From Parelaphostrongylus tenuis (taxonomy: Eukaryota; Nematoda; Chromadorea; Rhabditida; Metastrongylidae), in the NCBI GenBank assembly GCA_019055375.1, contig JAHQIW010007361.1:248001-312000 (forward strand): a stretch of 64,000 nucleotides of DNA, in the 5' to 3' direction. The position numbers and the translations under genes were made by a program. The notes below the pieces were generated by a model. The model was not told the DNA's origin. It saw nothing but the letters and a program-made list of their open reading frames with translations, and made no database searches. How positions within the stretch are numbered: position 1 is the stretch's first letter; the number at the start of each line of letters is the position of its first letter. Shown here piece after piece: positions 12,345 through 22,775 of this stretch.

Positions 12345-12895
12345 ATAACAAGAAGGGAATATGGCCGAGTGGTTGTGATGCTCGCCGCGTAACGGCGCAA
12401 GGCCAGTCACTCTCCAACACTGGCTAGCAGTCAACAAGGAACGCCCTACGGAACCTCGCAGCTACGCTATCCTCGAGATTGCAAAGAAATGTGCTTAACT
12501 AATATCCTACCACGTTCAAGAAAAGGTCTTAAAACCGAATTGGTTGCTAAAAGTGCTGAGATGCACACTTTGGCACTCTAGCACTTTATTTGATTCTTTT
12601 CACAGTTTTTTTTTTTCACTGTGCGGATCCCAACACTTCTAACATTCAAATCGTTATTCGCCTTCTTTTTGAGCGGTGTAGAATACTGGTTGAGCGAGTC
12701 TCCTTGCAATCTCGAGGATAGCCTTGCTGTGGCGTTCCATAGGGCGTTGTTGTTCTGTCGGGGAGAGTTGGGGGTGGATCTCGGCCCCGACGTGCACCGC
12801 GTCGAGCATCACAACCACTTGGACACGGCGCCCCGCTGGGATCCACACAGTGAAAAAAACCGTGTGGTAGATCAAAAATTAAGCGAATTGTGATC
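12345..12895. repeat. Dispersed repeat D, inverted pair
   Basis: 12345-12600 (+) contains ACGCCCTACGGAACCTCGCA and CTATCCTCGAGATTGCAAAG. 12610-12895 carries the same words on the minus strand (CCCTATGGAACGCCACAGC, AAGGCTATCCTCGAGATTGC), with a poly-A-like tail at 12609. Open frames here are products of the repeat. Confidence 0.6.
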
Positions 12896-13556
12896 ACTCT
12901 GGCGTGCCATCAGTATAATGTTTTCTTCTGGTCTCTATATCGTTCAAAATAACTCTAAAATTGATCACTAACCAACTGTGTTATCGTTTGAAAACGTAGG
13001 CTGAAGCGCAATGTGTATAATACACTAAGAGAGGTTTGAATATTCGCGTAGACAACAATTTTCAACTTCTGAGTATCAAGATGGATGTGCCAGGCCACAC
13101 TTAGGTGGCTAATGACTTCGCGAATTGAGTGGAGAATTACTAGTTTTCAGGTCTTACCAAAAAGATCAAGGTATTTCTGGAATGCACTTACTCACATTTG
13201 AGCTTCTCGAAAAAGTATCAGTGTGTTTTATGGCTTGTGTTACCCAGTTGTATGAAGGACTTAACAGCTGCTGCTATAACTTTGAGCACACTCCGCACTC
13301 GCAGCATACTTTATGAAATATGACGAATATCCCACTGTTACACAAAGTGATTATGACCTTTCTCGTAGGGGTTAACATAGGAAAATTTGTGACTTTCATG
13401 GAAAAATAACTGGGAGTCTTCTACGCGTCTCACACAATTGAGTTGAAGGTTTCGAGAGTTATACTCTCAAGACCAGCCTTCACTAAATGGCTGCTCGAGT
13501 AAAGAAAAAAACTCTAGGGGCAGCCCTTTTTGAGTGAAGCCTGCACGGACTTTCTG

Positions 13557-14130
13557 TTAGGTTGGCACAAAAGTGATGGCGGTTTGTGTATAAAATTTGC
13601 CGTTTGATAGTCGAATATATTCTTGAATTAATGTGGTTATGTTATTTGTCATTTTGATGCACAATTATCGCTTTGTTTGTTGTTGATGACTCATTACTTG
13701 TTGTTTATTTTATATTTGTTTCAAACTACGGAAATGACACTAGTTAGTGCAAAAGTAATTACGGTTTCAGATAATGGGCTTAAGATGAGTAGAAATGCAG
13801 CTGAGACAACTCACAACATCGATAACACATTTGACCTAAAACTACTGTCGAAAGTACAATGTATCGGTAGTTAGACAAGTTTCGTAAAGGAGACGCACCT
13901 CAGCAGTGCACAAGCCGCCGTTACTATTGTGTCTACCTCATCAGAAGTCGTGAATATGGCAATCATAAAAGCTAATCCTCATAAAACAACATGAAGTGTT
14001 GCAGAAAAACTCCACGTCGACAATTTCATCAATCTCGCCATGTAGAATCAAATTGGGAAATGAAAAAGATGGTGCAGAAGTAGTGGCGATTTTCTACCCC
14101 AGTCATGGACACTTGTCGCACAACGAATAA
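13557..14130 (+). mobile_element. Mariner relic with MADE1/Hsmar2-like terminus
   Basis: The start TTAGGTTGGCACAAAAGTGA resembles the terminal repeat of the Hsmar2/MADE1 mariner group. A second partial terminus-like stretch (TTAGTGCAAAAGTAATTACG) follows at 13744. Downstream text is transposase-like: ETTHNIDNTFDLKLLSKVQ, then ANPHKTT.SVAEKLHVDN with stops, reaching a KMVQK segment near 14080. No matching 3' terminus was seen. Confidence 0.55.
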
Positions 14131-14289
14131 AAAACCTTATGAAAGGCTTAGAAATGCTTTCAGGATGTACAAATTTTAGAAAAGGTTTTAAAAACAGTCG
14201 ATTACAAGAATATTAATTATCAAAAATGCCAGCCTTGAGCATTCACTGTAAATCACTGCAATGTTTGATGATCATGTCACGGGACACGC

Positions 14290-14540
14290 AGTGATGTGTT
14301 ATATGTGAGTAAACTAAATTTTCACTTTACACACTGTATAACCCGCTCGTCTACGATTTCTCTATGTAGGAAGGTGCTCTCCTTAGAGGGATTAGTTCAG
14401 ACGAAGGCTACTCTGCAAATTACGAGGTTGCTAAGGCCAAAACACGTGCAGTGCACTGTTTAAGTGACTTTCAAATGCCTCATCAAAAGCTAGAAATATG
14501 CTGTCAGAGTGTATCAATCTTAAGCGAGGTTTTAATAAAA
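14290..14540. repeat. Foldback family B fragment
   Basis: Family words GCACTGTTTAAGTGACTTTC, CAAAACACGTGC and a CTATGTAGGAAGGTGCTC segment are present without a well paired opposite arm. Confidence 0.4.
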
Positions 14541-14612
14541 CAGTCGAATGTAAACGGTTTAAAAGTTTAACGAAGTGGGCTACAAAGTATTGCTTCAAAC
14601 TTCATAGATCCT

Positions 14613-14725
14613 TTCATTATTAATTGAGCCGTCATGTGGTCTGGTAAATGGGCTCTTGTACAGCCCGATACACGCGTTTCGACCTTACAATCTCATCGGT
14701 CGGACAGAACCCGTCGTCTTTCAAC
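14613..14725. repeat. Single arm of foldback family A
   Basis: TCATGTGGTCTGGTAAATGG, then GGCTCTTGTACAGCCCGAT, match the left arm of the 4850 element. The opposite arm is not present nearby. Confidence 0.6.
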
Positions 14726-17179
14726 TCTCAAACTTTATATTTGTCTGACCTGGCATTTACCGACTACCTTTTTGAAACATCTCGAGTACTTATCGCAAGA
14801 AAAGTGCTTCCGCGACGAACAGAATTTAGAAAGTGCCTTCCGAGAGTCTGTCGGATTCCCAGGTGTCAATTTTAATACTTTAGGGAAAATCAAGCTTATT
14901 TCTCGTTGACAAATATATGTTGATTCTAATGACTCCTATTTTGGCTAGTAAAGATTTGCTTGAGCCTACAATGATATGAAAATTGACAGTCTGAAACCAC
15001 CATTACTTTAGCACCAATTTCGTTTCCTTCTTTAGAATCGATGAACAACGTTTCGGTGAATTTGTTTTTCTAAGAGTCATTTAACTGCCTATATAAGAAA
15101 GGTCACCAACGCGTTCTCACGGTTTTTCGCACAATGAAAAAAGCGAAAGTGAAAATAAGATTTTTCAGTGTGTGACAGTACATTGGTGACTTCTCTATAT
15201 TAGTAATTAGATTCTCTCAAGAAGGGGAAATTCCTGAAACGTTAGCTATTGATTTGGAAAGAAGATTCTAAACACGGGTAAGCCCTATCTAAAATAAGAA
15301 GACAATTCCTTACCACGTGATTTGTTTTATTGCCTGTTAGCCTACAGAAAATTCAAGCTATTACAATCCCTATACTTTTGTCTTTCTTGAAATTATAACT
15401 GATTACCAAGTCTTGGATTGCACAACTATGTCGGAAATGCCAAAGACTACGAAAGCAGGTGCTAGCTTGACCTCGTGTCTCGGACAGGTTTCAACAATCA
15501 AGAACGGGTTGTTTCCTACCATTTTTCAACCATAAGGAAAACTGTGATCATTTTCATGTTCAACAAACTCTCCGATTTCTACTGAAGAGCTGCTGCGCGC
15601 GACAGCGACTATGAAATGTTTAGGGTGGTTTCTCTGGTGTCTTGAATCGAATGATGTAGTGGTATACATGACGATTGTTTTTCATTTGTGCAGAGCATGC
15701 AAACGTATTCGAAATTTTCTTTTCCATCGAAACAACCGAAATAATTTGAGCTCGGTGTTCCTACTGATTCATCCACACTAAATATGTCATTTAGCACATG
15801 ATTAATGTTCGTCACCGAAAACTTCATAACAATTCAGGAAAACTGGAATGTTCAAAAGCTTAGAGTTTTGTTCAAAATCAATAGCCTTTTCAAAAAATGA
15901 AGGGAGAGTGAATGCGTTATTCTTCCCTAAGGCCTTTTCCATTGTTACAAATACAACTGTTCATTTTTTGAAATGGTCCTGCTTCACACACTACTGCGCA
16001 GATCACACTTCTATCCAGGCTTTTCTCTTTATTCGTTGTTGAGCTGACACAAGGTTTTTAAAAATCTTCCCTATAATCGCTAAGTGCTGGCGGTTTCTCC
16101 TTCATCGGAATCACATAGATTCGCATCGAGTGTCCATAACAATTGTTAACTTGTATTTATCCATAACACTGTGTCGCGTCCATAACACTTTTTTTTTCTT
16201 TCGATGTTAGTCTTCGTAGACATCGTATCGAGACGAATCGACGAATCAAGCAGTGTGGATCGCTGCACAATTGATGTAATGCTCTCAGCGTTGTCCTTTA
16301 TACACGACAATTCATTTCGGCCATAAGGGAACAAATGCATATTTGAGCTCATTTGCTGTACAAGAATTTTTCAAAAGAGTGTTAGTAATCATTTAAAAGA
16401 TTAAAATATCCGGCTAGGGCCGTCAGTGTCGGCAGTTTGAAAAGACCCTTTTATAACGCTATGAAATTCAAAAGAACATTTTTTTCAAATCGGCCCCGCA
16501 GTTTAACTGTTGCATCGCTGGAAGCATGAAAGGTACATGAATGTGCGCAGAAAATCTTTTGCTATCAGAGTCAACGTTCGATCTGGAGTTTCGAGAAACA
16601 ATTTTTAATTGAAAAACAAAAGTCGCACTTTCCTGTGGCCACCGGAAGGGCCACTCGCTCAACCGGCATGTTGAAACGGCCACATCCGCTCTGGGCTCCG
16701 CTCCCCTCCCCCTCCCTTTCTCCTCCCTCCTGTAGAATAACCAAAATCCCCTTGCCCGCATATATGCAAATTTGACCTTATTTCCCATGTTGCACTGCAG
16801 AGAAACGGTCTCTTCAAAAAATAAGCACAGCGCTGAAATCACTGAAACTTGCGCTATCGAATGATTGCTAATAGTCTGAAGAAAGAGCTTTGTCCGGCGA
16901 GAATTACGCGCTTGTGAAACATGATTTTATTTTGAATTTTACAGCGTTATAAAAGAATCTTTTCAAAAGCTGGCCACTTACCGCACCAGCCAGAGATCCA
17001 AGCTTTTATATGTACTAAGACTCTTATTGAAACAACGATTTGAGGTCGGATATTTATTTGCTCCCTTACAACCGGAAACTACCTACAAGACTCAAGGACT
17101 CGGTATCACTCGGCAGTTCTTCAGGATACAAGACGGTCGTAAAGCGACAGCCGACCATCTTCTTGCTCTGCGGACTACA
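14726..17179. other. No firm gene
   Basis: A minus-strand frame at 15827-15609 contains FEYVCMLC and IPLHHSI, slightly zinc-finger-like. A 35-codon frame starts near 15429 (MSEMPKTTKAG). Neither has enough support. 16800-17000 is a piece of repeat C. Confidence 0.4.
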
Positions 17180-17330
17180 GTTCATCCTACAACAGTCGAA
17201 TTAATATCCACTATCACTTCACCAAAATATCTCCATTCTACAACAGTATCACTTCGACGTAAGAAGAGGGGTTCGACAAGGAGATACAGTTTCGCCAAAA
17301 TTATTCACTGCCATCTATAGCAAATCATGC
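17180..17330 (+). mobile_element. RTE-type LINE reverse transcriptase fragment, 5' part
   Basis: In shifting frames the + strand reads FTKISPFYNSI and then RRGVRQGDTVSPKLFTA near 17262-17317. This is the RT motif of RTE non-LTR retrotransposons (RGVRQGD.SP.LF). The text breaks off after LFTA and resumes about 0.95 kb later, indicating an insertion. Weak upstream similarity may extend to 17030. Confidence 0.75.
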
Positions 17331-18269
17331 AGCATTCCTTGCTATTCTCTTTATTATATTACTCGAATAAGCGATAGGATAACGTGGACGATCGTTAAGG
17401 TAACCTTAAAAGACAAGTGGTGATGGGATTTCGCGCGGAAAACGTGGATATGATATATCGGACGTACGCGGGCAGTGAGTCTACGACGGCGGCAGTCGAG
17501 CTCGTGAAGCTGGCCTGTTGCGGTCGCCTGTCTATCTTTCTCCTTCCTGAACGTGTTTGCTCTCCTGATTACATATTAGTCGCTCTCGTTGATTTTGTGA
17601 CTCAACATAGCCTCGTTGTATACGTATCGCTTCCTGATGACCACCTCACATAAGACGTGTAGTGTTGCGTATCAGCTTTAGCCTGATTACCGATTGCATA
17701 ATTCGATGACGACTGTAATGCGAGCCCGGGCCACGAAGACAAACCTAGTAATGAGAGTCATGGACGACTCAGCCCGTGGGATAGGTAGCGGGTTTTTGAG
17801 GCGATCTTGATTCATGCTATGTACATATGTGACTTATACAACTGCAGTATTCACATGCCATCGACCTAGCATACCACCCCGGGGTCTCGTCCTTCCGAGG
17901 CGGCCATGGTATCTCCTCGAGCCTCCGTCTCCTGGTTGCGGTTTGCAAACACTCTAAGTACTTCTCGTAAATCATCCGTTGGTTCCTACGCTGTGACCTC
18001 ATCTATTTTGACGTATTGACTCACCAGTTGTTACTTATGATCGATCGATTGGTGATCGGTTGGATTCTGACCGACTATTGATCGGTTAAGTTTTTTCGTA
18101 ATATGTCGTTAGAGTGTTAATGTATAATTACAACGGGTATTGTTATACTACACTGTAATTATTATTTTTGAGGTTGTTTTCTTAATGTGCTTTATTCTTG
18201 CTGTATTATGTGATAAATTAACCCGCGTGGCAGGCGTACAAACACATATTAACCGACAGGGCATTCACT
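17331..18269. other. Sequence inserted into the RTE LINE, unidentified
   Basis: This stretch separates two parts of one RT reading frame. Its centre (17400-18010) is clearly richer in G+C than its surroundings. It holds short open stretches on both strands (17417-17653 + and 18002-17817 -) that I do not recognise. I saw no terminal repeats or transposase motif. It could be part of an LTR element or of another retroelement. Confidence 0.5.
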
Positions 18270-19160
18270 TTTGTTATTATTACACCACGCTTCAAAACGT
18301 CATACGAAAATAGAATGGGACGATATGGGAGTGAAAATTGACGGTCGACAATTAGTCCATCATCGCTTTGCTGATGTATCGTTCTATAACACCAAGCATC
18401 AGCCAAGCGGGACGAATGTTGACCGATTTTGATAACGCCTGTGGAAAGATTGGTCTGCAACTACATCTAACGAAAAGGATGCTCAAGAGGAACGAATGGG
18501 TTTGAATTCCCATTCACGCTCAACGAAACGAACATCTCCGAATGCTCCAGTTACGTCTATCTAGGTCGTGAAATCAACATGATGAACGACCTAGCTCCAG
18601 AGTTGGAGAGGAGGAAACGAGCGGCTTGGGCAATGTTTGAGAGCATCGAAGATGTAGTGAAGAGGATAAAGAACATCCGACTCCATGCCCACCTTTTCGA
18701 CTAGACGATTATCCGCGCCCTAACGTATGCAGCAGAAACCTGGTCGCTACGCAAGCAAGATGAAAGATCACTTGGCGTTATTGAACATGCAGTCAAAAGG
18801 TTGATGCTAGGAGTATCCCGTATCTTGCAAATGAGAGCAAAGATCCGAAGCTCCGACCTACGTCAACGATGGAAGACAAAGACGCCGTTCTACACACCAG
18901 GATATCGAAAATATAACGGGCCGGATACGTGATGCGCTTCAACGACAACCGATGGGCGAGAGCCGTTACCGACTGAATTCCTCAGGATATCAAGCGCTCA
19001 TCAGGAAGGCCACCAACTCGATAATCCATTTTTTACGAAAGGCATAGAAGGAAGATACGATGCTCAGCGAATATCTAGAGCGAGGAGGGCCCACTGGGTT
19101 ACCCTTGCGCGCGACAGGGAAATATGGAAGTGTTGCTGCTACCCGCTCGAGTAACTCGCC
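18270..19160 (+). mobile_element. RTE-type LINE reverse transcriptase fragment, 3' part
   Basis: The reading resumes with EWDDMGVKIDGRQLVHHRFA (one base lost in the Ala-Asp-Asp catalytic box), then VLITPSISQAGR. Next come SSYVYLGREINMMNDLAPEL, AVKRLMLGVSR and PTRWS-like text, ending in AHWVTLARDREIW-type sequence near 19120. These are the palm/thumb and C-terminal parts of an RTE reverse transcriptase. Stops and frameshifts show it is dead. Confidence 0.8.
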
Positions 19161-19487
19161 GATCAGCGGGACGACAGGTGATACAAGTGATCAGTCCACT
19201 GTGTAGCGCTATTATGGCTTCGGATTATCAATCTGCGGGACAAGAAATTCGTTAACTACAACCAGCGCAAAAGTGACCTCACCGACTTGTTTTCGTCAGC
19301 CTCGTTCTTTCTGAGAACAAGGCATATAATCTTTGCCACAGCAAATGGTTGCTCATCATCTTTGGTCATGTGCTGGTTACTTAGAGTACTATGGTTTGGC
19401 AATGCACAATTTTCTATCGTATTTTCGAACTTTAAACTTTGAAGAGGCATATTAAGTGAAGCGTTGAACTAATAATTTCGTCTACAG

Positions 19488-19588
19488 CCTCTGTCTTCGA
19501 TTTGAAATGAAGGAGTTGGCTGAAAAAATGCTAGCAACTCTTATGAGTCGACTGGAGTTTCTCATTCACAAGCATAATGTTCCTACTA
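19488..19588 (+). CDS. Candidate isolated exon, helical
   Basis: The interval lies between TCTACAG (acceptor) and ACTA|GTAAGT (strong donor). It is open in the frame reading LCLRFEMKELAEKMLATL and then MSRLEFLIHKHNVPT, an amphipathic-helix-like composition. No partner exon was identified on either side. It lies just after the RTE LINE remnant. No family is recognised. Confidence 0.25.
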
Positions 19589-20260
19589 GTAAGTCTTTAT
19601 ATTGACTCAGTCCACTCCGTGACTTACAAAAGTTCATATAATATGGATTTTGTGTCAAAAAAGCACACGGCGTTGTGCAGGTTCACACAGAGCAGTAGTT
19701 AAGAGAATTCCGCCACATATAAATGATCGCTAACTCGATCCTTCCTCCAAGGCTCATCAAGTCTTCTTTCCTTACGAAACCGACAAATTGGCTCCAGAGT
19801 TGTCGTGAGCGTTAGCAACACCGACGTGATAGATCGCTAGGACAACAAATATGCCAAATATGCATTCAATCACCTCAAATGATGCTTGATGAAGTTTAAT
19901 GCTTGATGCGCACCTCACGAATTGATCAACGCAAAGAGTTTTCTCAATGGCCTTTGTTGAACATTTATTCGCTTCTCTGTGACGACTTCAGATATCGAAT
20001 ATTGATCAAGATACGAGATTTCGAATATTCAAATTTCTCTTAAATTCACTACCAAGTATCTCAATGACACTTTGTGAGACATTCATGCGTAAAGCGCATC
20101 GCATGTGTATTTCGTCTAAATTTTATAATATTTATTAACTTATTTATTGCTTTATGTAATAAAAATCAATGCTATAAATATACGACAATCTTTCTTGTCT
20201 TATGATGAAAGTATATCAAGCATTCTGTCATACAATATCAAATTTTCACCTTCCTACGTA

Positions 20261-21865
20261 TCAACCGTAATAAGGAACCCCATACGGCCAGAGATCAGTA
20301 GCATAGTAACATGCGGCCCCTCTAGCGGGTGTTAACGCACTGACATAGTTCATAATTTCGCATTTGAAGTAGAACTCGCCCAATTGGAACAGATTTACGG
20401 CAGCACAGTCGAACCGCCTACACGCTTCCCTGCACTCTTCCATATCCTGAATAACTTCATCTGCACTACTCTACTTCATCTAAGATAAATTTAGAGTTCA
20501 ATAATGGCTTCATGAAAAAGTTAATCTATTCCAGCACATTTGAAAGTGATGCTTTGACATGTCAAACTAGGTGACGATTTTTTGTAACAGTAGTAGCTGC
20601 CACACTTGTCCGCACTCGCTCCGCTGCAGAGACATAAATGCCGTGAAAAAAAAGTGAAACCAAAAGCATATCAGACTGTCGTACGCAAATAAGTTGTAGG
20701 GTTCCATGTGGCCATGAGGGAACAAAGGAAAAGCCAATCTCACTCGCTGGAGAGGAACTTTTTCATAGAAGTATTAGTAGCCATTCGAAAGCTGCGCCTT
20801 CAGGCTACAGCTCCACGCCGCCGGTTTTCGACAAGCCTTCTTTGAAGCTGCTACAGAAGATGATTTCTTGCGCTAAGACGCGTGTATTCCTCGCCAGAAA
20901 AGCGTTATCGCTTCTGAATCCAGCGCAGTGCTTATATAGAAAAGACAGTTTAGTTGCAATGCAGCATACTAAGAATCCACAGAAAAAGCTCTGTCCTGCG
21001 AGAAACATGCGTGTCTGTAACCCAGGAAATCTTCTGTAGTCAAAAAGAAAGGTTTTTTCGAAAAGCGACGACGTGTGGCTGTCTCTCAACATGATACTAC
21101 ACAGAATTATTATATAGAACCTACCTGAACGTTGTCTATATCGTACACCTTTGTACCTTTGCATTCCGCCCGCTGCTGTAGTTTATAGGCTCTTGGTCCA
21201 ATATTTTGGTATAATGGTAGACCTGTTAAGTATAACATTGTCGACGAAAAGTACACAATTTCAGAACAATCAGAATGAGTCTGCACAACCATCAAGCATT
21301 CAGGCAAGCCAAAACGTTTTTGTGACATATCGTTCAGCGATGCAAGAAGTCTAATAAGTCGCTTTTTCTTTGCTCAAATGAAACGATTCAAATTAAAGTG
21401 AAGCAAGGAAAACAATGTGCAAGGCGAGCCGACGATAGGAGTCTAAAACAGCTCAAACGCTCCATACGCACTGAATTGTTGAATTTCAGGTGTGCTATGA
21501 TATATTCGATTAGGTACGAGAGAGATCGTCTTCATACAATTGTGTTAAAGTCACTAGTCAATTCAATCAACAACCAATTTGCTGCTATTTATGGACATAG
21601 TCACTTAGACACTACTCATATCCACATGTACACAGATACATACACATATAAACATCTACATATGCGCACAGATTGCGTGATAACTGGATGGTAGATGGAC
21701 TTGGCATGCAGTTAATGTGAACAAAACCAGAAACCCGAAAATACTCAAGCACACAACTAAGCGGAGTGTTGGCAAGTCGGATAGCAACTTACTTCCACAT
21801 CCACCGGCGACTGAAGCGACAAATGCCAACACTGGAAGAGATATAGTGGCTAATGACGAAATCAT
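20261..21865 (-). CDS. Small secreted PAN-domain protein, three-exon partial model
   Basis: Minus-strand exons: 21865-21793, 21280-21125 and 20446-20261 (stop TGA at 20261). The first exon starts three bases after a TTTCAG acceptor (trans-splice-like) and encodes a clear signal peptide, MISSLATISLPVLAFVASVA, with a GTAAGT donor. Exons 2 and 3 join in phase and give AECKGTKV, then DMEECREACRRFDCAAVNLF, FKCEIMN and GAACYY. This is the cysteine spacing of a PAN/apple domain, a fold used in extracellular protein or sugar binding. Exon 1 ends in phase 1 while exon 2 opens in phase 0, so a small exon between 21290 and 21790 is missing or a boundary is wrong. The product is about 140 residues or slightly more. 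Confidence 0.6.
20690..21110. repeat. Dispersed repeat C
   Basis: Marks are GAACTTTTTCATAGAAGTAT, TAGTAGCCATTCGAAAGC, CTACAGCTCCACGCCGCC and GAAACATGCGTGT. It lies in the second intron of the PAN-domain gene. Related stretches are at 22060-22330, 37085-37330, 37680-37870, 38685-39430, 58285-58580 and 60440-61290. Confidence 0.55.
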
Positions 21866-22730
21866 AATCTGAAATTGTATCATATTGAGAAAGTTTAGCA
21901 TTAAAGATTAGTCAAATCAAACGTGCCGCAATATCGCTTTTGTTTCTCTCACCAGTCATTGCGAACCACCCAGTTTATCATGTGAGAGACGATTTGAGTG
22001 TTTGATACAATCCAGTAAGATGGGAACAATATAAGCAATTTGGTTCTTTCTGATTATAGGGGACTAAATGAAAAAACTGTCTTACTCGATGGACAGAAAC
22101 ATTTCATGGGAATGTCAGGTATGATTTGAAAGCTTAGAATTCTGACTACAGCACCACGTCGCTGTTCAAAACCAAACACCTCTTTACAATGCTGCGACAT
22201 TCGAAGTAAAATCATACTTCATAAAATCATGTGTTTTTTTCTCTTATCTCGCTCATAGTTTTTGCTGGACAAAACTTTCTCCATAGAGTGCAGTACTCAA
22301 ACTATAGCACAAGCTTCAAAGAACTCAAAAATTTGTTTGATTTTCAAAGAGCCCCTCTAATCTTTCAACATCCTTCGTCGTTTCAATTTGGTCTTTGAAC
22401 CTCGCCAGACAGAGCTCTTTCTTCACACTATTAATAATCATCTGATAGCGTATCTCTACTGGTTCTAGCGATGTACTTATTTTCGAGGAATACGACCTAG
22501 CATGGAAAATAAGATCGAGTCCAACATTTTTGGCAGGTTGTTTACTAGCTATTCGACAAGGCGACGGCCGTGACAGGGGGAGTGGCAAGGGGCGGGGCGA
22601 TCGCTATATCGTTATTCAATTGAGAATTTTCCTTCCGCTTTGGAAGAAACTCCAGCTAAAATGACTGACCAAAACACTACGAAAATTTCTTTAGACATTA
22701 ATATGTTTTTAGGCTTAGAAATATTTTTCC

Positions 22731-22775
22731 AAAGAGAGAGAGAGAAAGAGAAGAAAAGAAAGAGAGAAGAAAAAA
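22731..22775 (+). repeat. GA-rich simple repeat
   Basis: AAAGAGAGAGAGAGAAAGAG and similar purine-only sequence, 45 bases. Confidence 0.9.

Noticed and set aside
12621..12893. Overlapping open frames on both strands
   Set aside because: They coincide with repeat D, which recurs at 26.4 and 55.8 kb without a conserved reading frame.
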